From JACMNW01 sp043721855 (lineage in GTDB: Bacteria; Pseudomonadota; Alphaproteobacteria; Rhodobacterales; Rhodobacteraceae), in contig JAYSPY010000037.1 of assembly GCA_043721855.1 (NCBI GenBank), forward strand, positions 1 through 49,243: a stretch of DNA of 49,243 nucleotides, given 5' to 3'. Within the stretch, counting starts at the first letter, position 1. Each line of letters starts with the position of its first letter. Positions 7,488 through 16,800 of this stretch are shown in pieces. Both the position numbers and the translations under genes were made by a program. The notes beneath the pieces were generated by a model. That model did not search any database. It was not told where the DNA came from and saw nothing but the letters and a program-made list of their open reading frames with translations.

Positions 7488-8198
7488 ATGCAAGATGACG
7501 CCTCAATTCCCCAACCTGTCCGCAAGAAAACCGGCGGCCTGCGCTCAAGTTTCCTGACCGGTCTTGTGGTGGTGCTGCCGGTTGGCTTGACGATCTATGT
7601 CATCTGGTCAGTGGTGGGCTGGATTGACAGCTGGATTTTGCCGCTGATCCCGGCCACCTGGCAACCCGACGCGTTGCTGCGCGATTACTTTGGCGACAAC
7701 GTCCGCTTCAGTTTGCGCGGCGTTGGCGTCATCGTGTTTTTGATCTTCACCATCATCGTGGGCTGGATCGCCAAGGGCCTGATCGGGCGGTCGGTGATCA
7801 ACCGCGCCGAACGCATGGTCAACCGGATGCCGATTGTCAGTTCGGTCTACACCGGCATCAAGCAAATCGCTGAAACCGTTTTTGCGAAATCCGAGAAAAG
7901 CTTTGATCGCACCTGCCTTGTGCAATTCCCAACCCCCGGAGTCTGGGCCGTGGGCTTTGTCGCCGCCAAACCAAAGGGCGAGATTGCCGCTCGTCTGCCC
8001 AATAGCGACGATATGGTCACCGTTTTTGTGGCGCTTACCCCGCTGACATCGGGGTTTCTGGTCTATGTGCCCGCCCGCGATGTGATCTTTCTGGATATGT
8101 CGCTGGAACAGGCGTTCAAACTGGTGATCTCGGCTGGCCTTGTCTACCCGAACGGCAAAGACACCGCCCCGCTTCTGGCCCCGACTCTGGCCCCGTGA
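7488..8198 (+). CDS. DUF502 family membrane protein
   Basis: A 236-aa inner-membrane protein of the DUF502 family, function unknown. Two hydrophobic segments are clear: residues about 16-42 (SSFLTGLVVVLPVGLTIY) and about 75-98 (VIVFLIFTIIVGWI). They are followed by the conserved NRMPIVSSVYTGIKQ and a cytoplasmic beta-rich domain with the family's MVTVFVALTPLTSGFLVYVP segment. I chose the ATG at 7488, which has AGGA seven bases upstream; in-frame ATGs at 7473 and 7452 are possible. The stop abuts that of the convergent patatin gene (8198/8199). Confidence 0.88.
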   Translation: MQDDASIPQPVRKKTGGLRSSFLTGLVVVLPVGLTIYVIWSVVGWIDSWILPLIPATWQPDALLRDYFGDNVRFSLRGVGVIVFLIFTIIVGWIAKGLIGRSVINRAERMVNRMPIVSSVYTGIKQIAETVFAKSEKSFDRTCLVQFPTPGVWAVGFVAAKPKGEIAARLPNSDDMVTVFVALTPLTSGFLVYVPARDVIFLDMSLEQAFKLVISAGLVYPNGKDTAPLLAPTLAP

Positions 8199-9233
8199 TC
8201 AGCCAAACAGCCCAGCCAGATCAATGCTGGCCCGTTTGCCGATATCGCCGCGATGACCCTGCAAAAACGCAGCCGCCGCTGTCCGCCCCGCCGCTTTCAG
8301 CCGCAGCAACAATCCAGACGATGGGTTCACCTTACTGCTGGCCGTCAAATCATTCATCAGCGCTTCATCGGATATGAAGTGGATCAGCACATGCTTCATC
8401 ACACCCTTTTCAATTTTACCTTGTCTAATCAAACGCTTGACAAACTCAATCGATCGCAATTCTCCCAGGAGGGTTGCGTTGAAACTGATTTCGTTAATTC
8501 TGTTTTGAATCTCTATTGCCGATTTAGGCACTTCATCGCGCCGCATTGGATTGATCGACACTATCACCACATCTTCCGGCAATTCCTTGTTATACAACGG
8601 AAAAATTGCCGGATTTCCGGCATAACCGCCATCCCAATAGGCCTCCAGAACGCCGGTCTTCGGGTCGGTCAATTCCACCGCCTGAAACGCCGTCGGCAGG
8701 CAGGCCGAGGCCATCAACACTTCTGGGCTCACTTCGTCACCGCTGAACACCCGGATTTTCCCACTGCGCACATTGGTCGCTGATACAAACAGCTTCGGTC
8801 CACCGGTGCCACAAACCTGGGTGAAATCCAATCGCCGCACGATTTTGTCCAGCGGGTTACTGTAGGCCGCGCCCCACGCGTAGGGCGATACAAGTTGGGC
8901 CGCAATTCCTTGGGGTGAGAACGGAAACATTTCGCCCACCGCCTCTGCCACAGCGGCCACAAACGGCATGCCGGGAAACATCAGCTGCGCCAGCCGCGCC
9001 TCCTCCAGATTGCCAACCTGTTCCCATAGCTGGTCAAGACTTGCCTTCGCCCCCTCGCGCCCGCCCGATTGCATCCCCGCCTTGAAAGCAGCACCGTTCA
9101 ATGCCCCCGCAGAGGTGCCAGAAATGGCGGCAATCTCAATATCGTCGTCCTCAAGCAGCGCATCAAGCACCCCCCAAGTAAATGCGCCATGTGCGCCGCC
9201 GCCCTGCAAGGCCAAATTGATTTGCCGCGTCAT
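8199..9233 (-). CDS. patatin-like phospholipase family protein
   Basis: A 344-aa serine lipid hydrolase. It has the oxyanion-hole motif GGGAHG at residues 11-16, the nucleophile elbow GTSAG with Ser41, and the Asp of the dyad in the later YWDGGYAGN segment. The C-terminal third (SSKVNPSSGLLLRLKAAGR and after) fits bacterial patatins of the alphaproteobacterial kind often found near poly-3-hydroxybutyrate genes. No signal peptide is present, so it is probably cytoplasmic. The neighbouring bdhA runs in the same direction 113 bp upstream. Substrate is unknown. Confidence 0.9.
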   Translation of the reverse strand: MTRQINLALQGGGAHGAFTWGVLDALLEDDDIEIAAISGTSAGALNGAAFKAGMQSGGREGAKASLDQLWEQVGNLEEARLAQLMFPGMPFVAAVAEAVGEMFPFSPQGIAAQLVSPYAWGAAYSNPLDKIVRRLDFTQVCGTGGPKLFVSATNVRSGKIRVFSGDEVSPEVLMASACLPTAFQAVELTDPKTGVLEAYWDGGYAGNPAIFPLYNKELPEDVVIVSINPMRRDEVPKSAIEIQNRINEISFNATLLGELRSIEFVKRLIRQGKIEKGVMKHVLIHFISDEALMNDLTASSKVNPSSGLLLRLKAAGRTAAAAFLQGHRGDIGKRASIDLAGLFG

Positions 9234-9242
9234 TCCATGACT

Positions 9243-9278
9243 CCAATTTCATCTTTGCGAAAATATCCCCGCCGGAGG
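9243..9278 (-). repeat. 36-bp dispersed intergenic element, copy A
   Basis: Read on the minus strand, this segment matches 19886-19921 on the plus strand at 30 of 36 positions by my count. The core GGATATTT-N-CGC-N-AAG is intact in both. Here it lies just upstream of the patatin gene. Such short conserved intergenic elements are consistent with a dispersed repeat family. Confidence 0.5.
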
Positions 9279-9346
9279 CCATGCAATTCAACCTGCACAG
9301 CCCAACAAAGACGTTTTACATCTAAAACCCTGTCATCGCGGCATCG

Positions 9347-10135
9347 CTACATCGCCGTCCAACCGCCATCCATGCTCAGGGCGGTTCCGGTGATCTGGTC
9401 CGCAAAAGAAGAACACAAAAACACTGCCAACCCGCCCAATTCGCTGGTTGTCGCAAACTGCTTTGATGGCTGGCGGTCCAGCATCACTTCACGGATCACG
9501 GTGTCGCGGTCCATGTTATGCGCCTTCATCTGATCAGGGATTTGCGCTTCCACCAGTGGCGTCAACACATAGCCGGGGCAAATCGCATTGCAGGTGATCC
9601 CCTGCCCCGCCGTCTCCAATGCCACGGTTTTCGACAGGCCCACCAAGCCATGCTTGGCCGCGATATAGGCCGATTTGAACGGGCTGGCCGTCAAGCCATG
9701 CGCCGAGGATATGTTGATCACCCGCCCCCACCCTTTTTTGCGCATCATCGGCAAGGCCACTGCGGTGGTATGGAATGCCGATGTCAGATTGATCGCCAGA
9801 ACAGCATCCCATTTCTCGGATGGAAAGCTTTCGATCGGTGCCACGAACTGGATGCCCGCGTTATTTACCAAAATATCGCAGCCGCCGGCCTTCTCGACCA
9901 AAGCCCGGCAATCAGACCCCTTCGACATATCCGCAGCAATATAGCTGACCTTCACCTGATGATCCGCCGCGATCTTTGCCGCCAGAGCGTGGTCTTCATC
10001 GCGGTCAGTGAACGAATTGATCACCACCTGCGCACCCGCTTTGGCAAGCGCCTCGGCTATCCCCAACCCGATGCCGGAATTTGATCCGGTTACAATCGCG
10101 ATTTTGCCGTGAAGGGTTTTGCTGTCAAGGGTCAT
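9347..10135 (-). CDS. bdhA: 3-hydroxybutyrate dehydrogenase
   Basis: A short-chain dehydrogenase that interconverts (R)-3-hydroxybutyrate and acetoacetate with NAD, used in poly-3-hydroxybutyrate breakdown. The 262 aa include the cofactor motif TGSNSGIGLGIA, NNAGIQ, the catalytic Ser in NISSAHG and the Tyr-x3-Lys in AYIAAKHG, plus the C-terminal DGGWTAM typical of this dehydrogenase family. The AHGL and FQ(F)VAPIE context resembles D-beta-hydroxybutyrate dehydrogenases rather than general SDRs. The start is the ATG at 10135, five bases after AGGAGA. Confidence 0.9.
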   Translation of the reverse strand: MTLDSKTLHGKIAIVTGSNSGIGLGIAEALAKAGAQVVINSFTDRDEDHALAAKIAADHQVKVSYIAADMSKGSDCRALVEKAGGCDILVNNAGIQFVAPIESFPSEKWDAVLAINLTSAFHTTAVALPMMRKKGWGRVINISSAHGLTASPFKSAYIAAKHGLVGLSKTVALETAGQGITCNAICPGYVLTPLVEAQIPDQMKAHNMDRDTVIREVMLDRQPSKQFATTSELGGLAVFLCSSFADQITGTALSMDGGWTAM

Positions 10136-10240
10136 GGGAATCTCCTGATGCTGCGCTTGCATCACCTTACATGCTGCGGGTGCAAAGCGCAGGTAAAACG
10201 TCAGGATCGGCGGATTGGTTCCGCGTCAGGATTTTGGCAT

Positions 10241-10267
10241 AAAAAAACGCCGGCACAAGGCCGGCGT
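10241..10267 (-). terminator. strong Rho-independent terminator
   Basis: ACGCCGGC (10247-10254) and GCCGGCGT (10260-10267) form an 8-bp GC-rich stem with loop ACAAG. On the minus strand it is followed by seven T (10247-10241). No T-run exists in the plus direction, so it works on the minus strand. Confidence 0.85.
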
Positions 10268-10314
10268 AAAGTTATTGAGGCAGGTTTCATACAGGCAAGA
10301 AACCTATCGAGCAG
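10241..10314 (-). ncRNA. candidate small RNA with two hairpins
   Basis: A minus-strand terminator at 10241-10267 has no gene ahead of it: bdhA lies downstream and the next coding sequence runs the other way. Upstream of it is a second hairpin, AGGTTTC/GAAACCT (10282-10288 with 10299-10305), and then a promoter-like pair, -10 TATACC (10322-10327) and -35 TTGGCC (10345-10350), 17 bp apart. This predicts a transcript of about 75 nt made of a 5' hairpin, an unpaired linker and a terminator with seven U. The segment also lies in an open frame that I judge non-coding. Target and identity are unknown. Confidence 0.45.
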
Positions 10315-10321
10315 TAGGTAC

Positions 10322-10350
10322 GGTATAGCCATAAGTCTGCCCGTGGCCAA
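10322..10350 (-). promoter_or_regulatory. sigma70-like promoter for the candidate sRNA
   Basis: -35 TTGGCC (10345-10350) and -10 TATACC (10322-10327) on the minus strand are separated by 17 bp, predicting a start near 10314. It is matched by eye only, so chance occurrence is possible. Confidence 0.35.
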
Positions 10351-10416
10351 GTTAAAAGTTTGAATTGCCCCGCATCCCCGCATAGTCTGCAAATCAGCAA
10401 AATCTCGGGGGTCACA

Positions 10417-12243
10417 ATGGGTGCGGTAATGACTGGCAAAATTATTCAAATGATGCGGGCAGTTGGCGCGGCCGCCCTGATCAGCGCACAGGCCCATACC
10501 GCCTTCGCTGAACCCCGCCACGGTATAGCTATGTATGGCGACCCCGCCCTTCCACCTGATTTTGTGTCCTTGCCCTACGCCAACCCCGATGCGCCCAAAG
10601 GCGGGACCATTACGTTTGGCGAGGCGGGGGGCTTTGACAGCCTGAACCCTTACATCGTCAAAGGCCAGGCGCCCGCAGGCGTCGCTCTGCTTACGGTTGA
10701 AACGCTTTTGGGCCGATCTTACGACGAAGCCTTCACGCTTTACGGGCTGCTTGCCGAATCGGTCGATACCGATGATGCCCGCACCTACGTAGAATTTACC
10801 TTGCGTGAAGGGGCCCGATTCTCTGACGGCACTCCGGTTACCCCCGAAGATGTGCTGTGGTCGTTTGAAAAGCTGGGCACCGAAGGCCAGCCCCGTTATG
10901 CCGCAGCATGGGCCAAAATTGCCAAATCCGAAATTACCGGGCCGCGGTCGGTCAAATTCACCTTCAACGTGGTCGACCGCGAACTGCCCCTGATCCTGGG
11001 CCTGCGCCCGATTCTGCAAAAAGCCCAATGGGAAGGCCGCGATTTCACCGCATCGACGCTGGACGCCCCCATCGGCTCCGGCCCCTACACCGTCGCGGAA
11101 TTTGAGCCCGGAAAATTCATTCACTTCAAAAAGAACCCGGATTGGTGGGGCCGCGACGTGCCGTTTTATCGCGGTATGCACAACTTTGACCAAGTGAATT
11201 ACGAATATTTCGGCGATGCCGGGGTTGTGTTCGAGGCGTTCAAATCCGGCGACACCAGCACCTACCGCGAAGGCAACGCGCAAAAATGGCTGACCAACTA
11301 CGATTTCCCTGCTGTCACCAATGGTGACATCGTAAAGTCGGAAATCCCGCACGGGCGACCTTCTGGTATTGATGGCCTTGTGTTCAACACACGCAGGCCG
11401 ATTTTCGCTGACTGGCACGTCCGTGACGCACTGATCCATGCTTTTAACTTTGAATTGATCAATTCCACCATCACCGGCGGCACGCAGCCGCGCATCACGT
11501 CCTACTATGCCAATTCCACCCTCGGCATGATCCCCGGCGCAGCCGCGACAGGCAAAGTCAAAGACCTGCTCACGCCGTTCAGCGCAGACCTGCTGCCCGG
11601 TGCCATCGACGGCTACACGCTGCCCACATCCGACGGGTCCGAGGCCAACCGCGCCAACATCCGCACCGCCACCAAACTGTTGGAAGACGCGGGTTGGACC
11701 GTGCAAGACGGCACGCTGAAAAATGCCGCAGGCGCGCCCTTCACCTTCGAAATTCTGCTGGTGCAGGGCGCAGACGAAATGCTGTCCATCGCCAACATCT
11801 ATGTCGAGGCGCTGAAACGCCTTGGCATCGCCGCCAAAGTTACCACCGTTGATTCTGCGCAATACAAAGAACGCACCAACGCCTACGACTTTGACATGAC
11901 GCATTACATCCGGTCATTGTCGCTTTCCCCCGGCAATGAACAAACACTGTATTGGGGCAGCGCTGGGGTCACTGAACCCGCGACCCGCAACTGGATGGGC
12001 ATGAATTCCCCGGCGGCTGAGGCGATGATCCAGACGCTGCTGTCGTCCACGTCGCGTGATGATTTTGTCGCAGCCGCCCAAGCCTTGGACCGCGTTCTGA
12101 CCACTGGTCGCTATGTCATCCCGATCTGGTATTCAAACATCTCAAGGCTGGCCCACAAGAAGGACTTGAAGTTTCCCGCCAAATTGCCCTTGTATGGTGA
12201 TTGGATTGGCTTTCAACCCGAAATGTGGTGGTCACAAAACTAA
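10417..12243 (+). CDS. YejA-type peptide ABC transporter substrate-binding protein
   Basis: A periplasmic solute-binding protein of the SBP_bac_5 family, closest in kind to YejA of oligopeptide importers. Starting at 10417 the product is 608 aa. A signal peptide ends at AFA before EPRHGIAMYG. The mature protein shows LPYANPDAPKGGTITFG and FDSLNPYIVKG, both typical of YejA, then FTLREGARFSDGTPVTPEDV and DAPIGSGPY. The in-frame ATG at 10429 also gives a complete signal peptide. No permease or ATPase genes follow, so the transporter partners are encoded elsewhere or are missing. Confidence 0.88.
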   Translation: MGAVMTGKIIQMMRAVGAAALISAQAHTAFAEPRHGIAMYGDPALPPDFVSLPYANPDAPKGGTITFGEAGGFDSLNPYIVKGQAPAGVALLTVETLLGRSYDEAFTLYGLLAESVDTDDARTYVEFTLREGARFSDGTPVTPEDVLWSFEKLGTEGQPRYAAAWAKIAKSEITGPRSVKFTFNVVDRELPLILGLRPILQKAQWEGRDFTASTLDAPIGSGPYTVAEFEPGKFIHFKKNPDWWGRDVPFYRGMHNFDQVNYEYFGDAGVVFEAFKSGDTSTYREGNAQKWLTNYDFPAVTNGDIVKSEIPHGRPSGIDGLVFNTRRPIFADWHVRDALIHAFNFELINSTITGGTQPRITSYYANSTLGMIPGAAATGKVKDLLTPFSADLLPGAIDGYTLPTSDGSEANRANIRTATKLLEDAGWTVQDGTLKNAAGAPFTFEILLVQGADEMLSIANIYVEALKRLGIAAKVTTVDSAQYKERTNAYDFDMTHYIRSLSLSPGNEQTLYWGSAGVTEPATRNWMGMNSPAAEAMIQTLLSSTSRDDFVAAAQALDRVLTTGRYVIPIWYSNISRLAHKKDLKFPAKLPLYGDWIGFQPEMWWSQN

Positions 12244-12260
12244 GAAAAGCGCAGGCTGAC

Positions 12261-12377
12261 ATGACAAAATTGATACTTCTTGTGGCGCTGGCTACGCTCA
12301 CCGCCTGCGCCACGGTTGAGGGCATAGGCCGCGATATCTCTGGCGGGGCGAATAGGGTGAATGGCTGGATGAATTAG
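12261..12377 (+). CDS. entericidin A/B family lipoprotein
   Basis: A 38-aa peptide starting MTKLILLVALATLTAC. It has a short basic N-end, a hydrophobic core and a lipobox LTAC with the lipidated Cys at residue 16. The remainder (TVEGIGRDISGGANRV) matches the entericidin pattern of a Val-x-Gly-x-Gly-x-Asp motif followed by an amphipathic segment. Entericidins are small cell-envelope lipoproteins linked to stress and lysis. It begins 17 bases after the stop of the substrate-binding protein and has no clear Shine-Dalgarno of its own, so it may be co-transcribed. Confidence 0.8.
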   Translation: MTKLILLVALATLTACATVEGIGRDISGGANRVNGWMN

Positions 12378-12801
12378 CAGCGACCCTATCTCCGGCCGTG
12401 GATAAGTGATGCTACAGGCACGTCCCGCAGCGCCTCCCACCGCAGCGCGGGAGCCGTCAGTTTCACTGTTGCACATTGCGTGCGGACGCAGCCAAGGCGC
12501 GTTTCATTTTGGGGGGCGCATCGCAGGCTCGACACGGGTGATGCATCGCGCCGCGGGATACCCGGATAAACCGTTAGCTGCAGTCGGTTCAGTTCAAAAA
12601 GATCAAAGCCACAAAAGTTGGGACGGCTTGCCAGCCGAAACATGAATGTTCAAATCAAAACCCATAATCAGGCACCCTATCAGAAGAATGGCAATGGTCA
12701 CACGCGGGCGATTTTCAGCCACAGGCCCGAATTCACCGAGCACCGCTTGACACATTTGCATCCCCGGCCAAGAAAGGCGCGATGCTTTTGAAAGCCACGC
12801 C
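12378..12801. other. 424-bp interval with no convincing gene
   Basis: Several open frames cross this stretch but none has a ribosome site or family resemblance. The best is on the minus strand (stop at 12603), with a hydrophobic run VTIAILLIGCLIMGF, but its possible start overlaps the promoter region of the next gene. I saw no tRNA, terminator or long repeat. Confidence 0.4.
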
Positions 12802-13461
12802 ATGATCCGCCTTGATATTTTTTCAGATCCGATTTGCCCTTGGTGCTATATCGGCAAAGCCAATCTTGACCGCGCTTTGGAGGCGCATGCCGGGCATCGC
12901 TTCGAAATCGAATGGCACCCGTTCCAGCTTAACCCCGACATGGCCCCCGATGGCGCCGACCGTCGCGATTATCTTGAAGCCCGATTCGGCGGCAAACAAA
13001 ATGCCGTGGCCATTTATGCCCGAGTATCGCAAGCGGCCGAGGCGGCAGGCGTGGCGATCAATTTCGAGACGATGAACCGCGTTCCCAACACCCTTGATGC
13101 CCACCGACTGATCCATTGGGCCGGGATGGAGGGGCGGCAGTCGGCTATGGTATCAACCCTGTTCCGCGCCTATTTTCGCGATGGCAAAGACATCGGTGAC
13201 AAGGCGACCCTCGCCACCCTTGCACAAGACGCTGGCATGGATGCTGGCATCGCCGCCCGCCAGCTTGCCACCGAATCCGACCGCGCCGATATCGCCGCGC
13301 GGGATGCGCACGCCCGCACGCGCGGCGTCAATTCGGTGCCAACCTTTGTTATCGCCAATCAGTATGTCCTGACTGGCGCGCAACCCGTGTCCCTGTGGGG
13401 GCAAGTCATCGACGAACTGGCGGCAACGCCCCCGGATGCGCCCAAGCCTGTGGCGCATTGA
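12802..13461 (+). CDS. DsbA-family oxidoreductase, FrnE/2-hydroxychromene-2-carboxylate isomerase-like
   Basis: A 219-aa thioredoxin-fold protein of the DsbA subfamily that includes FrnE and 2-hydroxychromene-2-carboxylate isomerase. The redox motif CPWC occupies residues 12-15 after a beta strand (LDIFSDPI), as in FrnE. The helical insertion holds NRVPNTLDAHRLIHWA, a strong family marker, and the cis-Pro loop is in GVNSVPTFVI. No signal peptide is seen, so it acts in the cytoplasm, unlike true DsbA. The retained CxxC favours a redox or chaperone role over isomerase activity. The start follows directly on the conserved strand. Confidence 0.88.
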   Translation: MIRLDIFSDPICPWCYIGKANLDRALEAHAGHRFEIEWHPFQLNPDMAPDGADRRDYLEARFGGKQNAVAIYARVSQAAEAAGVAINFETMNRVPNTLDAHRLIHWAGMEGRQSAMVSTLFRAYFRDGKDIGDKATLATLAQDAGMDAGIAARQLATESDRADIAARDAHARTRGVNSVPTFVIANQYVLTGAQPVSLWGQVIDELAATPPDAPKPVAH

Positions 13462-13832
13462 CCGGCAGCAAAAGCCGATGTTCGCTGGAAATTAGTGATT
13501 TAGCAAACGCTTCGATTGCCACCACATTGGTTTCGCAGGCTTCGACCAGAGGCAGCTTGTGATCTGCCTGCGTTGACCTGGCCGCACCCGTGATGCAAGC
13601 GGCGCCGGCGTTACTGATCGACAGCAGCGCGCGATAGATGCTGATCATACGCGCGCGCGCACGTTTTGGGGACTTGCCAAGATTGCACTATCTACAGTGA
13701 CGGATACATAATCAATCTGACGCTTGGTTTTCGGCGGTTTTCTGGGTGACGTTTGGCGGGGCGGCAATGACGTTTCTGGATTTGAGGCTGACCACCCGTT
13801 GGTGCTTTTGATGCGAGGCGGCGCGCGGCCTG
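13462..13832. other. 371-bp interval between frnE-like gene and mfd
   Basis: No firm gene is visible. A minus-strand frame (13406-13648, starting MISIYRALLSISNAGAA) overlaps the end of the frnE-like gene and lacks a ribosome site. Another (13645-13836) starts with an ATG overlapping the mfd stop but is proline- and lysine-rich with no recognisable fold. A (GC)n run lies near 13648-13663. No T-rich terminator for mfd was seen. Confidence 0.35.
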
Positions 13833-16800
13833 TCATCCCTTAGGTTTGACGACTTTCTCAGCCAGATCGCGGGCGATGGCGAAGGCGCCTTTGATACGTT
13901 CGGCTTCCGTCGCCCAGCTTTGGGCAAGTACGATTTTGTTGTCGCGGACTTTTGCACCTCCGACTTGCGCCTGAATGAATTCCACCAACCCCGCCGGATT
14001 GGCGAATTTATCGTTGTGAAACTGCACCGTCGCCCCCTTTGGCCCGGCATCCAGCCGCGAAATACCGGCACGTTTGCACATCGCCTTGATGCGGATCACC
14101 AACATCAGCGTGTTCACTTCGCGCGGCAAAGGACCGAACCTGTCGATCAATTCGGCAGCGAAGCCTTCAAGTTCGACCTTGGTCGCAAGCCCTGACAGGC
14201 GGCGATACAGGCCAAGGCGCACATCCAGATCGGATACATACGCCTCGGGAATCAGCACCGGCACGCCAAGGTTAATCTGCGGGGCCCATTGATCATTGGC
14301 GACGCTAAGCCCGGACAATTCACCCGATTTGATCTTGGCAATCGTATCTTCCAGCATGGATTGGTACAGCTCATACCCCACTTCGCGGATATGGCCGGAC
14401 TGTTCTTCGCCCAGCAAATTGCCCGCACCGCGCAGATCAAGATCGTGCGACGCAAGATTGAAACCGGCTCCCAGACTGTCCAGCGACCCAAGAAGGCGCA
14501 GCCGCTTGGTGGCTTGCGGCGTCAGTTTGGCACGCGGTTTGGTGGTGATAAAACAATAGGCGCGGGTTTTGGCGCGGCCCACCCTGCCCCGGATCTGGTA
14601 AAGCTGGCTCAGGCCAAACATATCCGCCCGGTGGACAACCATCGTGTTGGCGGTGGGAATATCAAGGCCGGATTCCACGATGCTGGTCGCCACCAGCACA
14701 TCAAAGCGGCCATCGTAAAACGCATTCATCTTGTCATCCAGATCGCCCGCTGCAAGCTGGCCATGGGCCACCACAAAAGACACCTCTGGCACCTGGGTTT
14801 TCAGAAAATCCTCGACCTCGTGAATATCAGCAATACGCGGCACCACATAGAACGATTGTCCACCCCGGAAGCGTTCGCGCAAAAGCGCCTCGCGGATGGT
14901 GACCGTGTCAAATTCCGACACATAGGTGCGGATCGCCAGACGGTCCACCGGCGGCGTGGCGATGATTGACAGATCACGCACCCCCGTCAGCGAAAGCTGC
15001 AACGTGCGCGGGATCGGCGTTGCGGTCAGGGTCAGCACATGCACCTCCGCGCGCATTTCCTTCAAGCGTTCTTTGTGGGTGACGCCAAAATGTTGTTCCT
15101 CGTCGATCACCAGCAGGCCGAGTGTTTTGAAGCGAATGCCCTTGGCCAGCAATGCATGGGTGCCGATGCAGATATCCACCGTGCCGTTCGCCAGCCCTTC
15201 GCGGGTGGCATTTGCATCCTTTGCGCTGACAAAGCGAGACAATGGTTTGATATTGATCGGAAATCCGCGAAATCGTTCCGCAAAGCTACGAAAATGCTGG
15301 CGCGCCAGCAACGTGGTCGGACAAACCACCGCCACCTGCATGCCGGCCAGCGCCGCCACGAAGGCCGCGCGCATGGCAACCTCGGTCTTGCCGAACCCCA
15401 CATCACCCACAATCAGCCGGTCCATCGGCGAGCCTTTTTCCAGATCGGCAATCACATCGGAAATGGCGGTCAGCTGATCATCGGTCTCCGTATAGGGAAA
15501 CCGGGCTGAAAACGCTTCCCACATCGCATGCGGGGCTTCCAGAATGGGGGCGTGGCGCAGCGCGCGTTCCGCGGCAATCCGCATCAGGCGGTCCGCAATT
15601 TCGCGGATTCGGGCCTTGAGTTTTGCCTTTTTGGCCTGCCACGCACCGCCACCCAAACGGTCCAGCAGACCCTCTTCGTGGCCATAACGGCTAAGAAGTT
15701 CAATGTTTTCAACGGGTAGATAAAGTTTCGCGCCTTCGGCATATTGCAACGCCACACATTCATGCGGGGCTTTCAGCGCAATAACAGTTTCCAGCCCCAG
15801 ATAGCGCCCAACGCCGTGTTCGACATGCACCACCAGATCGCCGACAGACAGACTGTCCACCTCGCGCAGGAAATTATCGGCCTTCTTGCGCTTGCGGGGT
15901 TTGGAAATCAGCCGGTCGCCAAGCAGATCCTGTTCGGAAATCACGGCAAGGCCGGGCGCAGTAAATCCCTGCTCCAGCGCCCAGACCATCAGAAAAATGC
16001 CGCCTTTGCTGGCAGGCAGATCGCGGAAATCCTTGATATCGACGGTGCCGGTGAGGCCCTGTTCTTCCAGCAAACCGCGCAGACGTTCGCGCGCGCCCTC
16101 GGACCAACTGGCAATGACCACATTCGCATCTTTACGTAAGGCACGAATATGATCTGCCAGCGCATTGAAAAGGCTAATTGATTCGATCTGACGTTCAGGT
16201 GCAAAACTGCGCCCTATCCGCCCCGATGCGTCAAGCACCCCCGGCCCCGGTGATTGCGGCAGGGGTGATAGCTGGATGACCCTGTGCGGTGCAATTGCGG
16301 CATCCCAGCCTGCATCATCCAGATACAACAGCCCCGGTGCGACAGGTTTGTAAACCGTATCCATCCGGCCCTTCGCCGACATCGCGTCGCGCCGGGCGTC
16401 GTATTGATCATCAATCCCTTCCCAGCGCGCAAGGCGGGCTGCTGTGACCTGATCATCCAGCATCACCGTTGCATCCGGCAGATAGTCGAAGATGGTTTCC
16501 AGACGGTCGTGGAAATAGGGCAACCAATGCTCCATCCCCTGATGTTTGCGGCCCGCCGATACCGCCTCATATAACGGGTCGTCGCTGCCCGCTGCGCCAA
16601 ATTCGATCCGGTAATTCTGGCGAAACCGGGTGATCGACGCGGCGTCAAGGATCACCTCCGACACCGGGGCGAAATCGACCGATTTCAGCTTTTCGATGGT
16701 GCGCTGGGTTTCCGCATCAAACCTGCGCGCGCCGTCCAGCACATCGCCAAAGAAATCAAGCCGCACCGGCCCCCCCGGCCCCGGCGGATAAATATCCACA

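Noticed and set aside
10201..11904. 567-codon open frame antisense to the YejA-like gene
   Set aside because: The plus-strand frame has a signal peptide and full family motifs. The antisense frame is an effect of high GC3 and resembles nothing.
12603..12803. minus-strand frame with a hydrophobic stretch
   Set aside because: Start region overlaps the neighbouring gene, no ribosome site, no homologue recalled.
13645..13836. 63-codon frame starting at the mfd stop codon
   Set aside because: The ATGA overlap alone is weak; composition is low-complexity Pro/Lys/Ser.
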